Shown here: positions 52,254 to 61,255 of the stretch, in pieces
How positions within the stretch are numbered: the stretch's first letter is position 1
Layout: each line of letters starts with the position of its first letter
Origin: Chthoniobacteraceae bacterium
GTDB taxonomy: Bacteria; Verrucomicrobiota; Verrucomicrobiia; Chthoniobacterales; Chthoniobacteraceae
Reading direction: 5' to 3'
DNA length: 64,000 nt
Assembly (NCBI GenBank): GCA_947449735.1
Contig: CANFTB010000004.1
Span: 62,001-126,000, forward strand
Notes under the pieces: generated by a model
The model's input: only the letters and a program-made list of their open reading frames with translations
What the model was told of the DNA's origin: nothing
Databases searched by the model: none
Made by a program: the position numbers and the translations under genes

Positions 52254-52357
52254 GCGGAAGGCTAGATCGATTTTAATTCCGCTGTAAAGAGGCGGGCGCT
52301 GCGGGGTACGACGGCGGAAGGTCAATCGGTACGCAGGAGCGATCCTGTTGGCGGTTG

Positions 52358-52792
52358 TTAGGGATCCACCTCCCGAAACCGCCGGACGCGATTCTGTTCG
52401 TCATAGGAGACCTCATACGCGACATGCGTGCCGCTGAAATGTCCCTCGGTTGGTGTGGCTACGGCCTCCCAAATTCCTCCGGTTGCGAGATCTGCTGCGC
52501 CGTGCGCCAGCGCCCTGCCCGCTCTCTGGCGCCGGCTGTAGCCCTGCACAAATTCAAAGCGGTCCACGCGTCGTCTATTGGCCCACCGGGTTGAAGCGGG
52601 CATCCCGAATTCTGCAATGAGATAGGAGCGGTGAACGCCCACCTCCAGTATTTCGAGGTTCTTCTTTGTGGGCTGGTCTACTGCCATGGACACTGCGCAA
52701 CCGGTTAAGGTAATCGCCAGTAATGGGACGGCTGCCAGCGCAAGAAAAGAAAGCAGTAATGATCGATTTAATTGGCTGAATTTGAGGCGCAT
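52358..52792 (-). CDS. small lipoprotein with glycine-rich middle, unknown
   Basis: The 144-residue product has a lipoprotein signal with lipobox LTGC (Cys32) after a hydrophobic stretch (LLLSFLALAAVPLLAI). The mature part contains HRSYLIAEFGMPAS, VQGYSRRQRAGRALAHGAAD and GGIWEAVATPTEG, then a short beta region (HVAYEVSYDEQNRV). The pattern resembles a group of small lipoproteins seen in Proteobacteria and Verrucomicrobia whose role is unknown. It begins 61 bp after the mqo stop codon. Confidence 0.7.
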   Translation of the reverse strand: MRLKFSQLNRSLLLSFLALAAVPLLAITLTGCAVSMAVDQPTKKNLEILEVGVHRSYLIAEFGMPASTRWANRRRVDRFEFVQGYSRRQRAGRALAHGAADLATGGIWEAVATPTEGHFSGTHVAYEVSYDEQNRVRRFREVDP

Positions 52793-52853
52793 GCATAGAT
52801 GTTCCGAGGCGTTCCCTGACGGCCGCTTTCAAACCGGGTTCGTGGAAGGTCTC

Positions 52854-54371
52854 TCATGAGTCAAGGGCTAGAACTTTTCGTGTGCGGGCGCGAGTCTTGG
52901 AACAGAGCTCGGGGTTACCGGCCAGCGAGAGTCCGTACGAAGGGATCATGGCTTTGAGTTTTTCCTGCCACTGAGGGCTCTGCACATAGTCCGGAAAACA
53001 GCGCTGCAACAAGTCGAGCATGATCGAAACAGCAGTGGAGGCGCCCGGAGAAGCGCCGAGTAGCGCGGCGATGGAACCGTCGGCGGCGCTGACGATTTCG
53101 GTCCCAAATTCCAACTTTCCCAGCTCCTTTGCGTCCTTTTTGATGATCTGCACCCGCTGGCCCGCCTCCTCCAGCTTCCAGTCCTCAAGCTTGGCCTCCG
53201 GCAGATACTTGCGCAAGGCGTCGAGCCTGTCCTGCGGAGACTGCCGCACTTGCTCGATGAGGTACTTTGTCAGCGGAAGATTGTGCAGGCCAGCCGCCAT
53301 CATCGGAACCAGATTGTTCAACTGGAGCGACTCGGGAAGGTCTGCGAGTGAGCCGTGTTTTAGGAACTTAGTGGAGAATCCGGCGAAAGGGCCGAAGAGC
53401 AGGGCCTTCTTGCCGTCGATAATGCGTGTGTCCAAATGGGGGACTGACATCGGAGGTGCGCCGATCTCCGCCTTGCCGTAGACCTTCGCGGCATGTCGCT
53501 GGATCGTCTCTTCATCTTTGCAGACAAGCCACTGGCCGCTGACGGGAAACCCTCCGTAGCCCTTAGCTTCGGGAATTTCAGTCTCCTCCAGAAGGGGAAG
53601 GGAACCGCCGCCCGCACCGATGAAAACGAACCTCGTCTCGAGAGTCTTTCGGTCGCCCGTGGTGTGGTGTAATACCTCGATTTCCCAGTGGTTGTCGTTT
53701 TTGCGGCGCTCGATGAAGTCCACCTCATAGCCGAGATGCAGGTGCACGTCAGGCAGGGTTTCGAGGTGTTTGAATAGGGCCTTGGTGAGGGCGCCGAAGT
53801 TTATGTCCGTTCCGTCTTCCATGCGAGTGACCGCGACCCGCTGTTTAGGGGGACGGCCTTCCATCATGAGCGGGATCCACTTTTGAATGAGGTCTTTGTC
53901 CTCAGTGTAAGTCATTCCTGAGAAGAGGGAGGAGGAGGAAAGGAGGGCGTGCCTCTGCTTGAGATAAGCCACACTGTCATCCCAGACGATGCTCATGTGC
54001 GGGATGGGATTTACAAAGGCCTTGGGATCAGGAAGGGCGCCGGTTTCCACAAGATGGGACCAGAACTGCCTAGAAACCTCGAAGGACTCGGCAATTTTGA
54101 CAGCCTTTGAAATATCGATGGAACCGTCCTCCTTTTGGGGAGTGTAGTTGAGTTCACAAAAGGCAGAGTGTCCGGTGCCGGCGTTGTTCCATGCATCGGA
54201 GCTTTCTCCGGCGACGACGTCCAGACGCTCGTAGATGTGCAGCTTGAGAGAGGGATGCAGTTTCTTAAGCATCACGCCGAGCGTGGCGCTCATGATGCCC
54301 GCCCCGATCAAAACCACATCGGGATGTTCTGTGGGTTCGTGGTGCCGGTGGAAGAGGTGGCGGAAAAGCAT
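52854..54371 (-). CDS. mqo: malate:quinone oxidoreductase
   Basis: Mqo is a peripheral membrane flavoenzyme that oxidises malate to oxaloacetate and reduces quinone in the TCA cycle. The 505-residue product begins MLFRHLFHRHHEP, then has the FAD motif VVLIGAGIMSATLG (about residues 20-33) and NNAGTGHSAFCELNYTP, a family hallmark. FIGAGGGSLPLLE and GYGGFPVSGQWL near 280-300 follow, with LLGASPGASTAVSIML toward the end. The start at ATG 54371 fits; the frame upstream is proline- and histidine-rich and less likely. It is divergent from the SGNH gene across a 268-bp gap that must hold both promoters. Confidence 0.95.
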   Translation of the reverse strand: MLFRHLFHRHHEPTEHPDVVLIGAGIMSATLGVMLKKLHPSLKLHIYERLDVVAGESSDAWNNAGTGHSAFCELNYTPQKEDGSIDISKAVKIAESFEVSRQFWSHLVETGALPDPKAFVNPIPHMSIVWDDSVAYLKQRHALLSSSSLFSGMTYTEDKDLIQKWIPLMMEGRPPKQRVAVTRMEDGTDINFGALTKALFKHLETLPDVHLHLGYEVDFIERRKNDNHWEIEVLHHTTGDRKTLETRFVFIGAGGGSLPLLEETEIPEAKGYGGFPVSGQWLVCKDEETIQRHAAKVYGKAEIGAPPMSVPHLDTRIIDGKKALLFGPFAGFSTKFLKHGSLADLPESLQLNNLVPMMAAGLHNLPLTKYLIEQVRQSPQDRLDALRKYLPEAKLEDWKLEEAGQRVQIIKKDAKELGKLEFGTEIVSAADGSIAALLGASPGASTAVSIMLDLLQRCFPDYVQSPQWQEKLKAMIPSYGLSLAGNPELCSKTRARTRKVLALDS

Positions 54372-54639
54372 GGGATGGAGGCGGTGTGGTGAATGCGGGA
54401 TGGAAAGGGTGAGGTCCGGGTCGAACCTTGAGCCCCTTGTCCAGTTGGGCAAGAGCGGTACGGTGGCCGGTAGGGAAGTGAGGAAAATGAAAACCGGCCA
54501 AAATCCAAGTCTATTGACGGCGTTTCCGGGGTGAAATGCGGCTTGAGCCGTTTTCCTAGTGACTCCGCTTAGAATTGCTTGGGGTGGCTGGATGTTTTCA
54601 AACTTTTATTGGTCAAAGGTTTCTGCGAAGAAAGGAACC

Positions 54640-55821
54640 ATGAAGCATCTGTTGTTTGCTGTTGCGAGTCTCGCCTTGAGTTTGAGTGGCCACGCCGTGG
54701 ATGCGGACGTCGTCGTCCGGGGTAAGCTCGACAATGCGTGGCATCGTTTCCAAACGCAGAAAACAGGACACGTGGCTTTTCTTGGGGGGTCCATCACCGA
54801 GATGGACGGCTACCGGCCCATGGTGTGCGAGATCCTGCAGAAGCGCTTTCCCGAGACACAATTCACATTCACTGCGGCAGGTGTCAGTTCCACCTGCTCC
54901 ACAACCGGCGCCTTCCGTCTTCAGAACGACATCTTGTCGCTAGGGCCGGTGGACCTGCTGTTTGTGGAGTATGCCGTGAACGACGACCAGGACGCACACC
55001 ACACGCGTGAGGAGTGTATTCGCGGGATGGAGGGTGTGATACGGCATACGCGTCTGCACAACCCGAATGCTGATGTTGTGATGACGTTCTTTTTGAACGA
55101 AAGCTCCATGAAAAAATACAACGCGGGCCAGGTGCCGCTGCCTGTGGCCGCGCACAGCGAGGTTGCTGAGCACTACCAGGTTTCGACGGTCAACCTGGCG
55201 AAGAAGGTGACTTCCAGCATCGCTGCGGGCGAGTTTGACTGGAAGAAGTTCGGGGGTGTCCATCCCGCGCCGTTTGGTAACCGAATCGCTGCGGACATGA
55301 TCGGCGGGTTGTTCGACGCCATGTGGAGCGTCCCGCCAAAGGGTGTGGTGTCGGCCAATGCCCTGCCGGCTGTCCCTCTGGATCAATCCTCCTACTTCAA
55401 GGGGCGATTCGTGGACCCCTCGGAGCTGCGTCTCGGAAATGGCTGGAGCTTAGCTGTTCCCGATTGGAAGAAAATCCCCGGGGGCAAACGTGAGCGGTTC
55501 ACCAGCGTTCCCTGCGTGCAGGCGCAGGAGGCGGGTGCTGAACTTGAAATGACATTCTCTGGAACATCCGTTGGCGCATATGTGGTTGCCGGTCCGGATG
55601 CTGGAATGCTGGAGGCCTCAGTCGACGGGGGTGTGCCTGTGAAGGTGAATGTCTTCCATGACTTCAGCAAGGGGTTGCACTATCCTCGCACAGTGTTGTT
55701 CGGCGACGCTCTGGCGCCCGGAAAACACACATTGAAGTTGAGGGTGTCTGACGCGAAGGACGAGCGGAGTGCCGGCCATGCCGCGCGCGTGCTTCATTTC
55801 GTGGTCAGCGGCGAACGGTAA
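54640..55821 (+). CDS. secreted SGNH/GDSL-type hydrolase
   Basis: The 393-residue product has a signal peptide (MKHLLFAVASLALSLSGHA) and the SGNH blocks: GGSIT at 49-53 with the nucleophile Ser51, EYAVNDDQ as block III with its Asn, and HPAPFGN with the catalytic His. The remaining 200 residues form a beta-rich C-terminal domain without a named match. SGNH enzymes remove acyl groups, often acetyl groups on polysaccharides, so it probably acts on a glycan ester outside the cytoplasm. A strong ribosome site (AAGAAAGGA, 54628-54636) decides this start, 3 bp before the ATG. It converges on the cyclase-like gene. Confidence 0.85.
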   Translation: MKHLLFAVASLALSLSGHAVDADVVVRGKLDNAWHRFQTQKTGHVAFLGGSITEMDGYRPMVCEILQKRFPETQFTFTAAGVSSTCSTTGAFRLQNDILSLGPVDLLFVEYAVNDDQDAHHTREECIRGMEGVIRHTRLHNPNADVVMTFFLNESSMKKYNAGQVPLPVAAHSEVAEHYQVSTVNLAKKVTSSIAAGEFDWKKFGGVHPAPFGNRIAADMIGGLFDAMWSVPPKGVVSANALPAVPLDQSSYFKGRFVDPSELRLGNGWSLAVPDWKKIPGGKRERFTSVPCVQAQEAGAELEMTFSGTSVGAYVVAGPDAGMLEASVDGGVPVKVNVFHDFSKGLHYPRTVLFGDALAPGKHTLKLRVSDAKDERSAGHAARVLHFVVSGER

Positions 55822-55827
55822 TCCACG

Positions 55828-55844
55828 GCGCAGGAAGTCTGCGC
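55828..55844. terminator. stem-loop between SGNH and cyclase-like genes
   Basis: GCGCAG and CTGCGC form a 6-bp stem with a 5-base loop in the 38-bp convergent gap. No T-tract follows, but the position between two stop codons fits a bidirectional terminator. Confidence 0.4.
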
Positions 55845-55859
55845 GGCAAGGGTCCGGAA

Positions 55860-57695
55860 TCAGGAGGGAATGGATCCTCCCGGAAACGCGCCTTTTTTAA
55901 AAATCGCACCGAGGGCCGCCACCGTGGTGATTTGGGGGTAGAGCTTTTCGAAGTACCATAGCTTGGCGAAATAAAAACCAATCGGAGAGGGGTTTGCCCA
56001 CTTGCCGGATTCGACTTTCTGCAGGAGCCACGCGGTGCCCCTGTCTGTGGCGTCTGTGTAGGCCGTGCCTGCGAGCGCTTCCAGGGCGGCTCCGGTTTCC
56101 TCAACGGAGCTCGGCAGGTTGTCCCCGTGTCCTCCAGACCAGCCGCCGTCTTTCTGCTGGAGATGGGCGAGTGCTGCTTTGCCCCGGTGGAGCATTTCGG
56201 TGGGAAAATCGATGCCCCGGTTTTGCAGATCGCGGAGCGCCAGTACGACTTTCGCAGTACCCCAGGTAGGATTTTCGTCCCCGCAAGCGTGTTGGTTGCC
56301 AAACCAGAGGGGAACCCATGTGCCATCGGGCCGTTGTCTTGAGTGCAAAAAAGCCGTGGCGCGGGTGATGGCGCGCAGAACGTCCTTGTGAAGGCTGCCT
56401 TTCCATTGGGGCAGCCAGGCGCTCCAGGCGCGGAGCGCGTGGGCGGTGAGGTCATCGCCACTCCGGTCAAAGGGGAGTGCTCCCCAGCCTTTGCAGAATG
56501 TGGGAATGCCTCCGTCCCTGTTTTGAAGGTTAAGGAGCCAGCGTGTCCCCAGTTCGGCAGCGCGCCGGGTGGTTGAGTCCACTGGCCCGAGGGCTAGCAG
56601 GGCCAGCAGGGCTCCGGGGGTGTCGTCGGCATCCGGGACGCCGCCGGGGAGGTCTGTCCATGCCCACCCTCCGGGCGCGGCGTTCGTGAACGGGTGCACC
56701 GCTTTGTACTGTTGCCCCAAGAGCCATTGTTTCAGGGTGGTACGTTCTTCGTAACGCATGCATTCCGGCTGGTGGCTGAGGGCGGACACGGCCCACGTGC
56801 TCACCCAAGTTGACAGGTTTGTGTCGATCGGCCAGCTGCCGTCCTCGCGGACGGAGGCGCGCAGGAAATCCGCCGACTTGAGTCCGGTTGGAGAAAGCGC
56901 CTCTCCGATGGCGGCGAGGTTCATGAGGACGAAGCTCGTGAGGGGCGTTGCCTCAAGAAAACCGCCGTTGGAGGGCTGTAGGCTTTCGAGCTTTGCTGCT
57001 GTGCGCAAGTCGACACGGTTCCGGAGCCAGCGAAGCAGCGGGTTCTTTGTGGGAGCGTGGCGGTGGATGCTTCGCCCGATGGCGATGAGCGCGGGAAGGG
57101 CGTAGCTGACGACCGGGAGTTGAAGCGCGCCGTAAAAGCCGTGGGGAAGTGTGGCGAGTTCGAAGGGAAGTGCGGGGACGTGTTTCCAGCCGTTCTGGCC
57201 CAGCCTTCCGGCAAGGGTGCATGCGGTGAGGATGGGCACCGAAAACGTCTTGTCCTTTCCGTAGCGGCGCCGGATGGCTTGTGCGAGGTGCTCCTCCCAG
57301 CCCGATTGGGAATGGCCGGAGGCGTTCTGCAACCAGTTCGTGGCAAGATTGATATGTGAATGAAAAGAGGAGTCCTTGCCGGCGGCACCAAATGCTGCCC
57401 ACACCAGCGCGGTGGTGCTGATATTGGAGCGGCTCAGAGTGGTGTCACCCCAGCCGCCGTCGCTGTTCTGGTGGGATGCCAGCCAGCGTAGCCCGCGCTC
57501 CACGGCGGTGGTGTCGCCGCGGCCGGGATGGTGTCTTTCCACAAGAGAGAGCGCGATGCATGCGGTGGCTGTGGAAAGCGCGCTGCTGGAGAGGTGTCCG
57601 ACCCAGTGGCCGGATGGAGCAAGCTCTCCTAGGAGCGCGCGCGTTGCTGAATGGAGGGCGTTGGATATTCTTTCGCCTGAAATCACTTCATTCAT
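55860..57695 (-). CDS. squalene-hopene-cyclase-like terpene cyclase
   Basis: The start at MNEVISGERISN (611 residues) overlaps the TGA of the upstream gene by 4 bp. The product has the tandem QW-like repeats of squalene-hopene cyclases (NSDGGWGDT, REDGSWPIDT, PGGWAWTDL, RPDGTWVPLWFGN, QKDGGWSGG). PDADDTPGA near residue 355 carries the acid DxDD motif that protonates the substrate. The end resembles the cyclase C-terminus (YFAKLWYFEKLYPQ). Class II cyclases fold polyprenes such as squalene into hopanoids. No squalene-making genes (HpnC/D/E) are in the window, so the substrate is unproven. The N-terminal half is more divergent than the C-terminal half. Confidence 0.82.
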   Translation of the reverse strand: MNEVISGERISNALHSATRALLGELAPSGHWVGHLSSSALSTATACIALSLVERHHPGRGDTTAVERGLRWLASHQNSDGGWGDTTLSRSNISTTALVWAAFGAAGKDSSFHSHINLATNWLQNASGHSQSGWEEHLAQAIRRRYGKDKTFSVPILTACTLAGRLGQNGWKHVPALPFELATLPHGFYGALQLPVVSYALPALIAIGRSIHRHAPTKNPLLRWLRNRVDLRTAAKLESLQPSNGGFLEATPLTSFVLMNLAAIGEALSPTGLKSADFLRASVREDGSWPIDTNLSTWVSTWAVSALSHQPECMRYEERTTLKQWLLGQQYKAVHPFTNAAPGGWAWTDLPGGVPDADDTPGALLALLALGPVDSTTRRAAELGTRWLLNLQNRDGGIPTFCKGWGALPFDRSGDDLTAHALRAWSAWLPQWKGSLHKDVLRAITRATAFLHSRQRPDGTWVPLWFGNQHACGDENPTWGTAKVVLALRDLQNRGIDFPTEMLHRGKAALAHLQQKDGGWSGGHGDNLPSSVEETGAALEALAGTAYTDATDRGTAWLLQKVESGKWANPSPIGFYFAKLWYFEKLYPQITTVAALGAIFKKGAFPGGSIPS

Positions 57696-58570
57696 GCGAG
57701 GTGTCCCAGCGCGAGCAGGCCGTAAAAGGTGTACTCGATGTCGAGGTGGTCGTCGGCCCAGTGGCCGTGGAACCCGCCGTCCGCGGTCCAGAGCGAGTCC
57801 AAAAAGTCGAGGCAGCGTTCCTTTGCCGGCGCGGGAAGGGGGGCGTCCAGGCAGGCAAGGGCGTGGAGGGCGGTGGCTGTAGAGAGCAGGTCCGGAATGG
57901 GAGCGAGTGGCATTGCGAGGAAGCCCCCCTCTGCATGCATTTGCTTGAGAAGCCATGCCGCCGACGAGTTACTCACCGGCATGTTCAACTGGTGCAGCAG
58001 GGTGATGGCGGCTGCTGCGGCGTTGGTGGAACCCGCCCGAAGGCCCGGCGCATTGCCCCAGCCGCCGTCCGGAGTTTCCAGAAACTTGAGGGATTGAACC
58101 AGTTTGAGCGGCTTCGGGATTTCCACCGCGAGGTCCTGATAGGCGCCCAGTGCGACAAATCCGCCGTACGCAGTTCCGTGGGCGGACCCGGGATCCCCGT
58201 CATAGCCGCCGTTGGGGGTGCGGAAGGATTCGATGCGCCGCAGGATTTCCGTTGCGAGCGCCGGGGATGCGCCGCCCGCGACCGACCAGCAGCGCGCGAG
58301 CGCGCCCAGATGAACGAAATCGAGTTGGCGGCCGTCTTCAAACGACTCCAGATGCCTGCGCACGGATTGGAGGGGAAGAGGGGCATCGACGGCTTGCAGG
58401 GCGGCGAGGGAGAAAATGGTGTAATAAAGGTCGGGGCGCCCGTCGCGGTCCTTGCCCGAGCCTTCATCCGTTAGGCTTGAGAGGGCGAACTCGCGCACGG
58501 CGTCCAAAGATTCGCCCAGGCTGAGGGCGCCTCTTCTGGCGACTTGAAGCATTTGAATTCTCAATGACAC
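57692..58570 (-). CDS. single-barrel prenyltransferase-like protein next to the cyclase
   Basis: The 292-residue product is one alpha-alpha barrel of the prenyltransferase/squalene-oxidase repeat type: SVRRHLESFEDGRQ, RTPNGGYDGDPGSAHGTAYGGFV and TPDGGWGNAPGL, then WTADGGFHGHWADDHLDIEYTFYG. Protein prenyltransferase beta subunits keep an Asp, a Cys and a His as zinc ligands. Where they have the His the sequence here seems to read Tyr (LDIEYTFYG), so farnesyl- or geranylgeranyl transfer to proteins is unlikely. It overlaps the cyclase-like gene by 4 bp (ATGA), so the two are made together and may form a complex. A partial cyclase or lipid-binding subunit is an alternative. Confidence 0.75.
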   Translation of the reverse strand: MSLRIQMLQVARRGALSLGESLDAVREFALSSLTDEGSGKDRDGRPDLYYTIFSLAALQAVDAPLPLQSVRRHLESFEDGRQLDFVHLGALARCWSVAGGASPALATEILRRIESFRTPNGGYDGDPGSAHGTAYGGFVALGAYQDLAVEIPKPLKLVQSLKFLETPDGGWGNAPGLRAGSTNAAAAAITLLHQLNMPVSNSSAAWLLKQMHAEGGFLAMPLAPIPDLLSTATALHALACLDAPLPAPAKERCLDFLDSLWTADGGFHGHWADDHLDIEYTFYGLLALGHLA

Positions 58571-58637
58571 GGCACAGACATAGCCGGGTCGGTATTCAAA
58601 AGCCGAGTCGCAATTCCCTGGCGGACCCGATCGTGAA

Positions 58638-59993
58638 TCAGTCCAGAAGCGTTGCCTTCAGCAGCAGCCCGTTGAGTGCGATGATGATTGCGGTGACAGT
58701 CCAGGCTGCGGCGGCGGTGAAGCGGGATATTCTGAGTTCCCCCATGAGCTTTTCACTGGAGACAAACCTGACCAAGGGAATGACGGCGAAGGGCAGCTGC
58801 ATGGACAGAATCACCTGACTGAGAACCAGCAGGCGGCTTGCGCCGTGGTCCCCGTAAAGGCTGGTGACGACAATGACAGGGATCACGGCCAGCCCCCTGG
58901 TGAGCAGCCTGCGGACCCAGGGGCGCAGGCGTAGGTTGAAAAACCCCTCCATGACTATTTGGCCGGCCAGGGTTCCCGTGACTGTGGAATTGAGGCCGCT
59001 AGCGAGAAGCGCGACGCCGAACAAGGCGGCAGCAATGCTTCCGCCAAGAAGCGGGCTGAGGAGTTCGTAAGCCTGCTGTATTTCAACGACGTCGGTGCGA
59101 CCCCGCTGGTGAAAGACGGCTGCGGAAACGGATAGGATCGCTGCGTTTACAAAAAGCGCGAGGCCGAGGGCGAGGGTGCTGTCCAGAGTGGCCCAGCGTA
59201 TGGCGTGCCGGCGGCCTTCGATGTTCCGTTCGAACGCGCGTGTTTGGACAATCGACGAGTGCAGGTACAAGTTGTGGGGCATCACGGTGGCGCCGAGGAT
59301 GCCGATAGAAATGTAGAGCATTTCCGGGTTTCGAAACGGCGCCGTCGGGTCGGAGAATCCCGAAAACAGGTCGGCCAGGAGGGGTTGGGCGAGGGCGAGT
59401 TGGATGCAAAAGCAGCCGGAGATGAGGAGAATCAGCGCGAAGATAAAGGCCTCGAGCCAGCGGAAGCCCCGGCGCATGAGCGTGAGCACGAGCAGGGCGT
59501 CGAGCACTGTCAGAACGGCTCCAAGGGCCATCGGGATGCCGAAAAGCAACTTGAGCGCGAGGGCGGTGCCGATGACCTCGGCAAGGTCGCAGGCGATGAT
59601 GGCCACTTCGCACAGGAGCCACAAAACATGGCCTGTGGCAGGGGAATGCTGTTCCCGGCAGATTTGGGCGAGATCCCTGCCCGTCGCGATTCCCAGCCTC
59701 GCCGCGAGTCCCTGCAAGAGCATCGCAAACAGGTTGGAGACAAGAATGACGGTCAGCAGGAGGTAGCCGAATTTGGCTCCGCCCTCGATGCCAGTCGCCC
59801 AGTTGCCCGGATCCATGTAGCCGACGCTCACAAGGCATCCCGGACCGGCAAACGCTAGAATTTGCCGGGGCCATGACGCTTTGCTGCACACTGGGATGCT
59901 GGCATGCGCCTCTGGCAGGCTTCTACCGTCCGCTGCATCCTCTCGTCCCCCGGAGTCGAAGCCTGAATTTTCTGAATTTCCGGCCTTTTGCAC
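58638..59993 (-). CDS. mntH: Nramp-family manganese/divalent metal transporter
   Basis: MntH imports Mn(II) with protons. The product has about eleven membrane helices, MDPGNWATG with the helix-1 Asp and Asn ligands, and [14 protein letters not shown] with the helix-6 Met and His-containing motif. The start is uncertain. The chosen GTG at 59993 gives 451 residues and keeps the palindrome at 60036 upstream of the gene. A GTG at 60092 would add 33 residues and cover the palindrome; a GTG at 59891 would remove 34. A strong ribosome site (GGGAGG at 60007-60012) lies before an ATG at 60001 in another frame. It is divergent from mntR, which supports manganese-responsive control. Confidence 0.93.
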   Translation of the reverse strand: MQKAGNSENSGFDSGGREDAADGRSLPEAHASIPVCSKASWPRQILAFAGPGCLVSVGYMDPGNWATGIEGGAKFGYLLLTVILVSNLFAMLLQGLAARLGIATGRDLAQICREQHSPATGHVLWLLCEVAIIACDLAEVIGTALALKLLFGIPMALGAVLTVLDALLVLTLMRRGFRWLEAFIFALILLISGCFCIQLALAQPLLADLFSGFSDPTAPFRNPEMLYISIGILGATVMPHNLYLHSSIVQTRAFERNIEGRRHAIRWATLDSTLALGLALFVNAAILSVSAAVFHQRGRTDVVEIQQAYELLSPLLGGSIAAALFGVALLASGLNSTVTGTLAGQIVMEGFFNLRLRPWVRRLLTRGLAVIPVIVVTSLYGDHGASRLLVLSQVILSMQLPFAVIPLVRFVSSEKLMGELRISRFTAAAAWTVTAIIIALNGLLLKATLLD

Positions 59994-60001
59994 CCAAGCA
60001 T
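59855..60001 (-). CDS. possible 48-codon leader ORF overlapping the mntH start
   Basis: ATG at 60001 has a near-perfect ribosome site (GGGAGG, 5 bp spacer) and opens a 48-codon frame ending at TAG 59855. It is out of frame with mntH and overlaps its first codons. The peptide is polar ([16 protein letters not shown]...) with two early charged residues and no obvious motif. It may be a leader peptide, a translation-coupling device, the mark of a frameshift in mntH, or chance. Low confidence. Confidence 0.25.
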   Translation of the reverse strand: MLGCKRPEIQKIQASTPGDERMQRTVEACQRRMPASQCAAKRHGPGKF

Positions 60002-60035
60002 GTTCGCCTCCCGGGGTGCCTTGGTCAATTTCGGA

Positions 60036-60053
60036 ATTAGCCCAGACTAATAT
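60036..60053. promoter_or_regulatory. candidate MntR operator between mntH and mntR
   Basis: ATTAG at 60036-60040 and CTAAT at 60047-60051 are perfect inverted arms around a 6-base centre. They resemble the half-sites of DtxR-family operators (TTAGG-type). TAATAT at 60048-60053 overlaps the right arm and could be the -10 box for mntR. The site lies between the divergent mntH and mntR genes, where a manganese regulator would bind. No other copy was looked for systematically. Confidence 0.4.
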
Positions 60054-60128
60054 TGTTTGGATGTGCTGCGCCGCCGCCGCTCGCAGCTGCACGTTGACCT
60101 TGCCGTCCCTTCCGCTTAGGTTGCAACC

Positions 60129-60587
60129 ATGCCTCCCCGGTCAGCTCAACGTCCCGCGTCTTCTGCAGTGGAGGACTATCTCGAGCAGATTCTGGAGTTG
60201 ATGAATACCAAGGGCTACGCCCGGGTTGTCGACATCGCGGAGCGCCTTGCGATCTCGCAGGCGAGCGTCACCAACATGGTGCAGAAGCTCGATGCAGAGG
60301 GGCTCTTAAAATACGAAAAGTACCGTGGACTGGTGCTAACGACGGCCGGAGAGGAGCTTGCCCGCAATATCACGCACCGGCACCAGTTGCTCACGGACTT
60401 TCTCCAGTTGCTTGGTCTGGACGCCCAGACAATCCACCACGACGTCGAAGGGATGGAGCATCACGTGAGTCCTGCGACCATGCATGCCATCGAAAGCCTC
60501 ACCTGTCATCTCAAGCGGCGTCCCGCCCTTTTACGCAGCATCTGCGGCGGGGTGTCCCCCGTGCGCAACGCCCGTTCCTCTGCATGA
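60129..60587 (+). CDS. mntR: manganese-responsive DtxR-family regulator MntR
   Basis: MntR represses manganese uptake genes when Mn(II) is plentiful. The 152-residue product closely follows Bacillus MntR: the helix-turn-helix region [24 protein letters not shown] is at about 32-55, then [13 protein letters not shown]. The six metal ligands can be placed at Asp16, Glu19, His85, Glu107, Glu110 and His111. Asp16 in the first position is the MntR type rather than the iron-sensing IdeR/DtxR type. It is divergent from mntH. Its TGA overlaps the ATG of the next gene (ATGA), so the lipoprotein is co-translated. Confidence 0.95.
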   Translation: MPPRSAQRPASSAVEDYLEQILELMNTKGYARVVDIAERLAISQASVTNMVQKLDAEGLLKYEKYRGLVLTTAGEELARNITHRHQLLTDFLQLLGLDAQTIHHDVEGMEHHVSPATMHAIESLTCHLKRRPALLRSICGGVSPVRNARSSA

Positions 60588-61063
60588 AATCTCCAGTCGT
60601 CTTTGTTTTTTGTCTCGCGTGTGCGCTGCTGTTTGGCGCGTGTCAGACCGTGCCCTCCCGCAAGCAACTCGAGGAGGCTCGCCGGACGATGGAGGAGAGC
60701 ATTCCGCGCGAGCCGAAGGGGGACTACTACGTCGGCCGGAGGTACTACAAAGTGGACTACAAGATGTGGGGTTACGTGCGCAAACCTGGCGAGCCTTGGA
60801 GTGATTCGCGCCTCGTGATGTTTAACGAGGACATCACCCTCGCCCCGGACAGAGCCGAGAACACGATCGGGTCGGACAACGGATTTGAGTACAAGCTGAC
60901 CGGACAGTTCTCCGGAAAGGACGTTTACGAGCCCGCCAGCAACGGCATCTATCCGGAGTTCATCCTGAAGAAGGCGGAACTTCTGAGCAAAACACCAGGT
61001 CCGATTTTTAAGAGCCGCAAGGCATTGAAGCCCGAAGCTCGTTACTATCCCAGCCCGTACTGA
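60584..61063 (+). CDS. small lipoprotein coupled to mntR, unknown
   Basis: The 159-residue product has a lipoprotein signal with lipobox FGAC (Cys20) after VVFVFCLACALL. The mature part is polar with many Tyr residues (GDYYVGRRYYKVDYKMWGYVRKPGEPW) and ends YYPSPY. No known family is recognised. Its ATG overlaps the mntR stop codon by 4 bp, so it may be expressed with the manganese regulator; a link to metal homeostasis is only inferred from this. The gene converges on rho. Confidence 0.7.
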   Translation: MKSPVVFVFCLACALLFGACQTVPSRKQLEEARRTMEESIPREPKGDYYVGRRYYKVDYKMWGYVRKPGEPWSDSRLVMFNEDITLAPDRAENTIGSDNGFEYKLTGQFSGKDVYEPASNGIYPEFILKKAELLSKTPGPIFKSRKALKPEARYYPSPY

Positions 61064-61078
61064 GCGGGGGCGGGGCGG

Positions 61079-61099
61079 CTTTGCTGAGGGTCTGCAAAG
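61079..61099. terminator. stem-loop in convergent gap before rho
   Basis: CTTTGC (61079-61084) and GCAAAG (61094-61099) form a perfect 6-bp stem with a 9-base loop, shortly after the lipoprotein stop codon. The rest of the 192-bp gap (61064-61255) has no gene that I can support. Confidence 0.3.
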
Positions 61100-61255
61100 G
61101 CTGGACGCGTTGTGGCCGGGGAGGGCGTCTGGGCTGGTGCCCTAAATGAGGCAAAAGTTTGTACGTTCCAGACACCTGGGGCTCCGCTCTCCCTGGGAAG
61201 ATACCCTGTCCCGTCGGGGAATGAACGTTTCCATACCCTTAACTAATTCCCTCCA

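Noticed and set aside
57696..57956. An 87-residue extension of the cyclase-like gene
   Set aside because: It overlaps the prenyltransferase-like gene in another frame and is Arg/Pro-rich; the ATGA overlap at 57692-57695 fits the shorter form.
57692..58570. Protein farnesyl- or geranylgeranyltransferase beta subunit
   Set aside because: The position of the third zinc ligand appears to be Tyr, no alpha subunit is adjacent, and the coupled gene is a cyclase.
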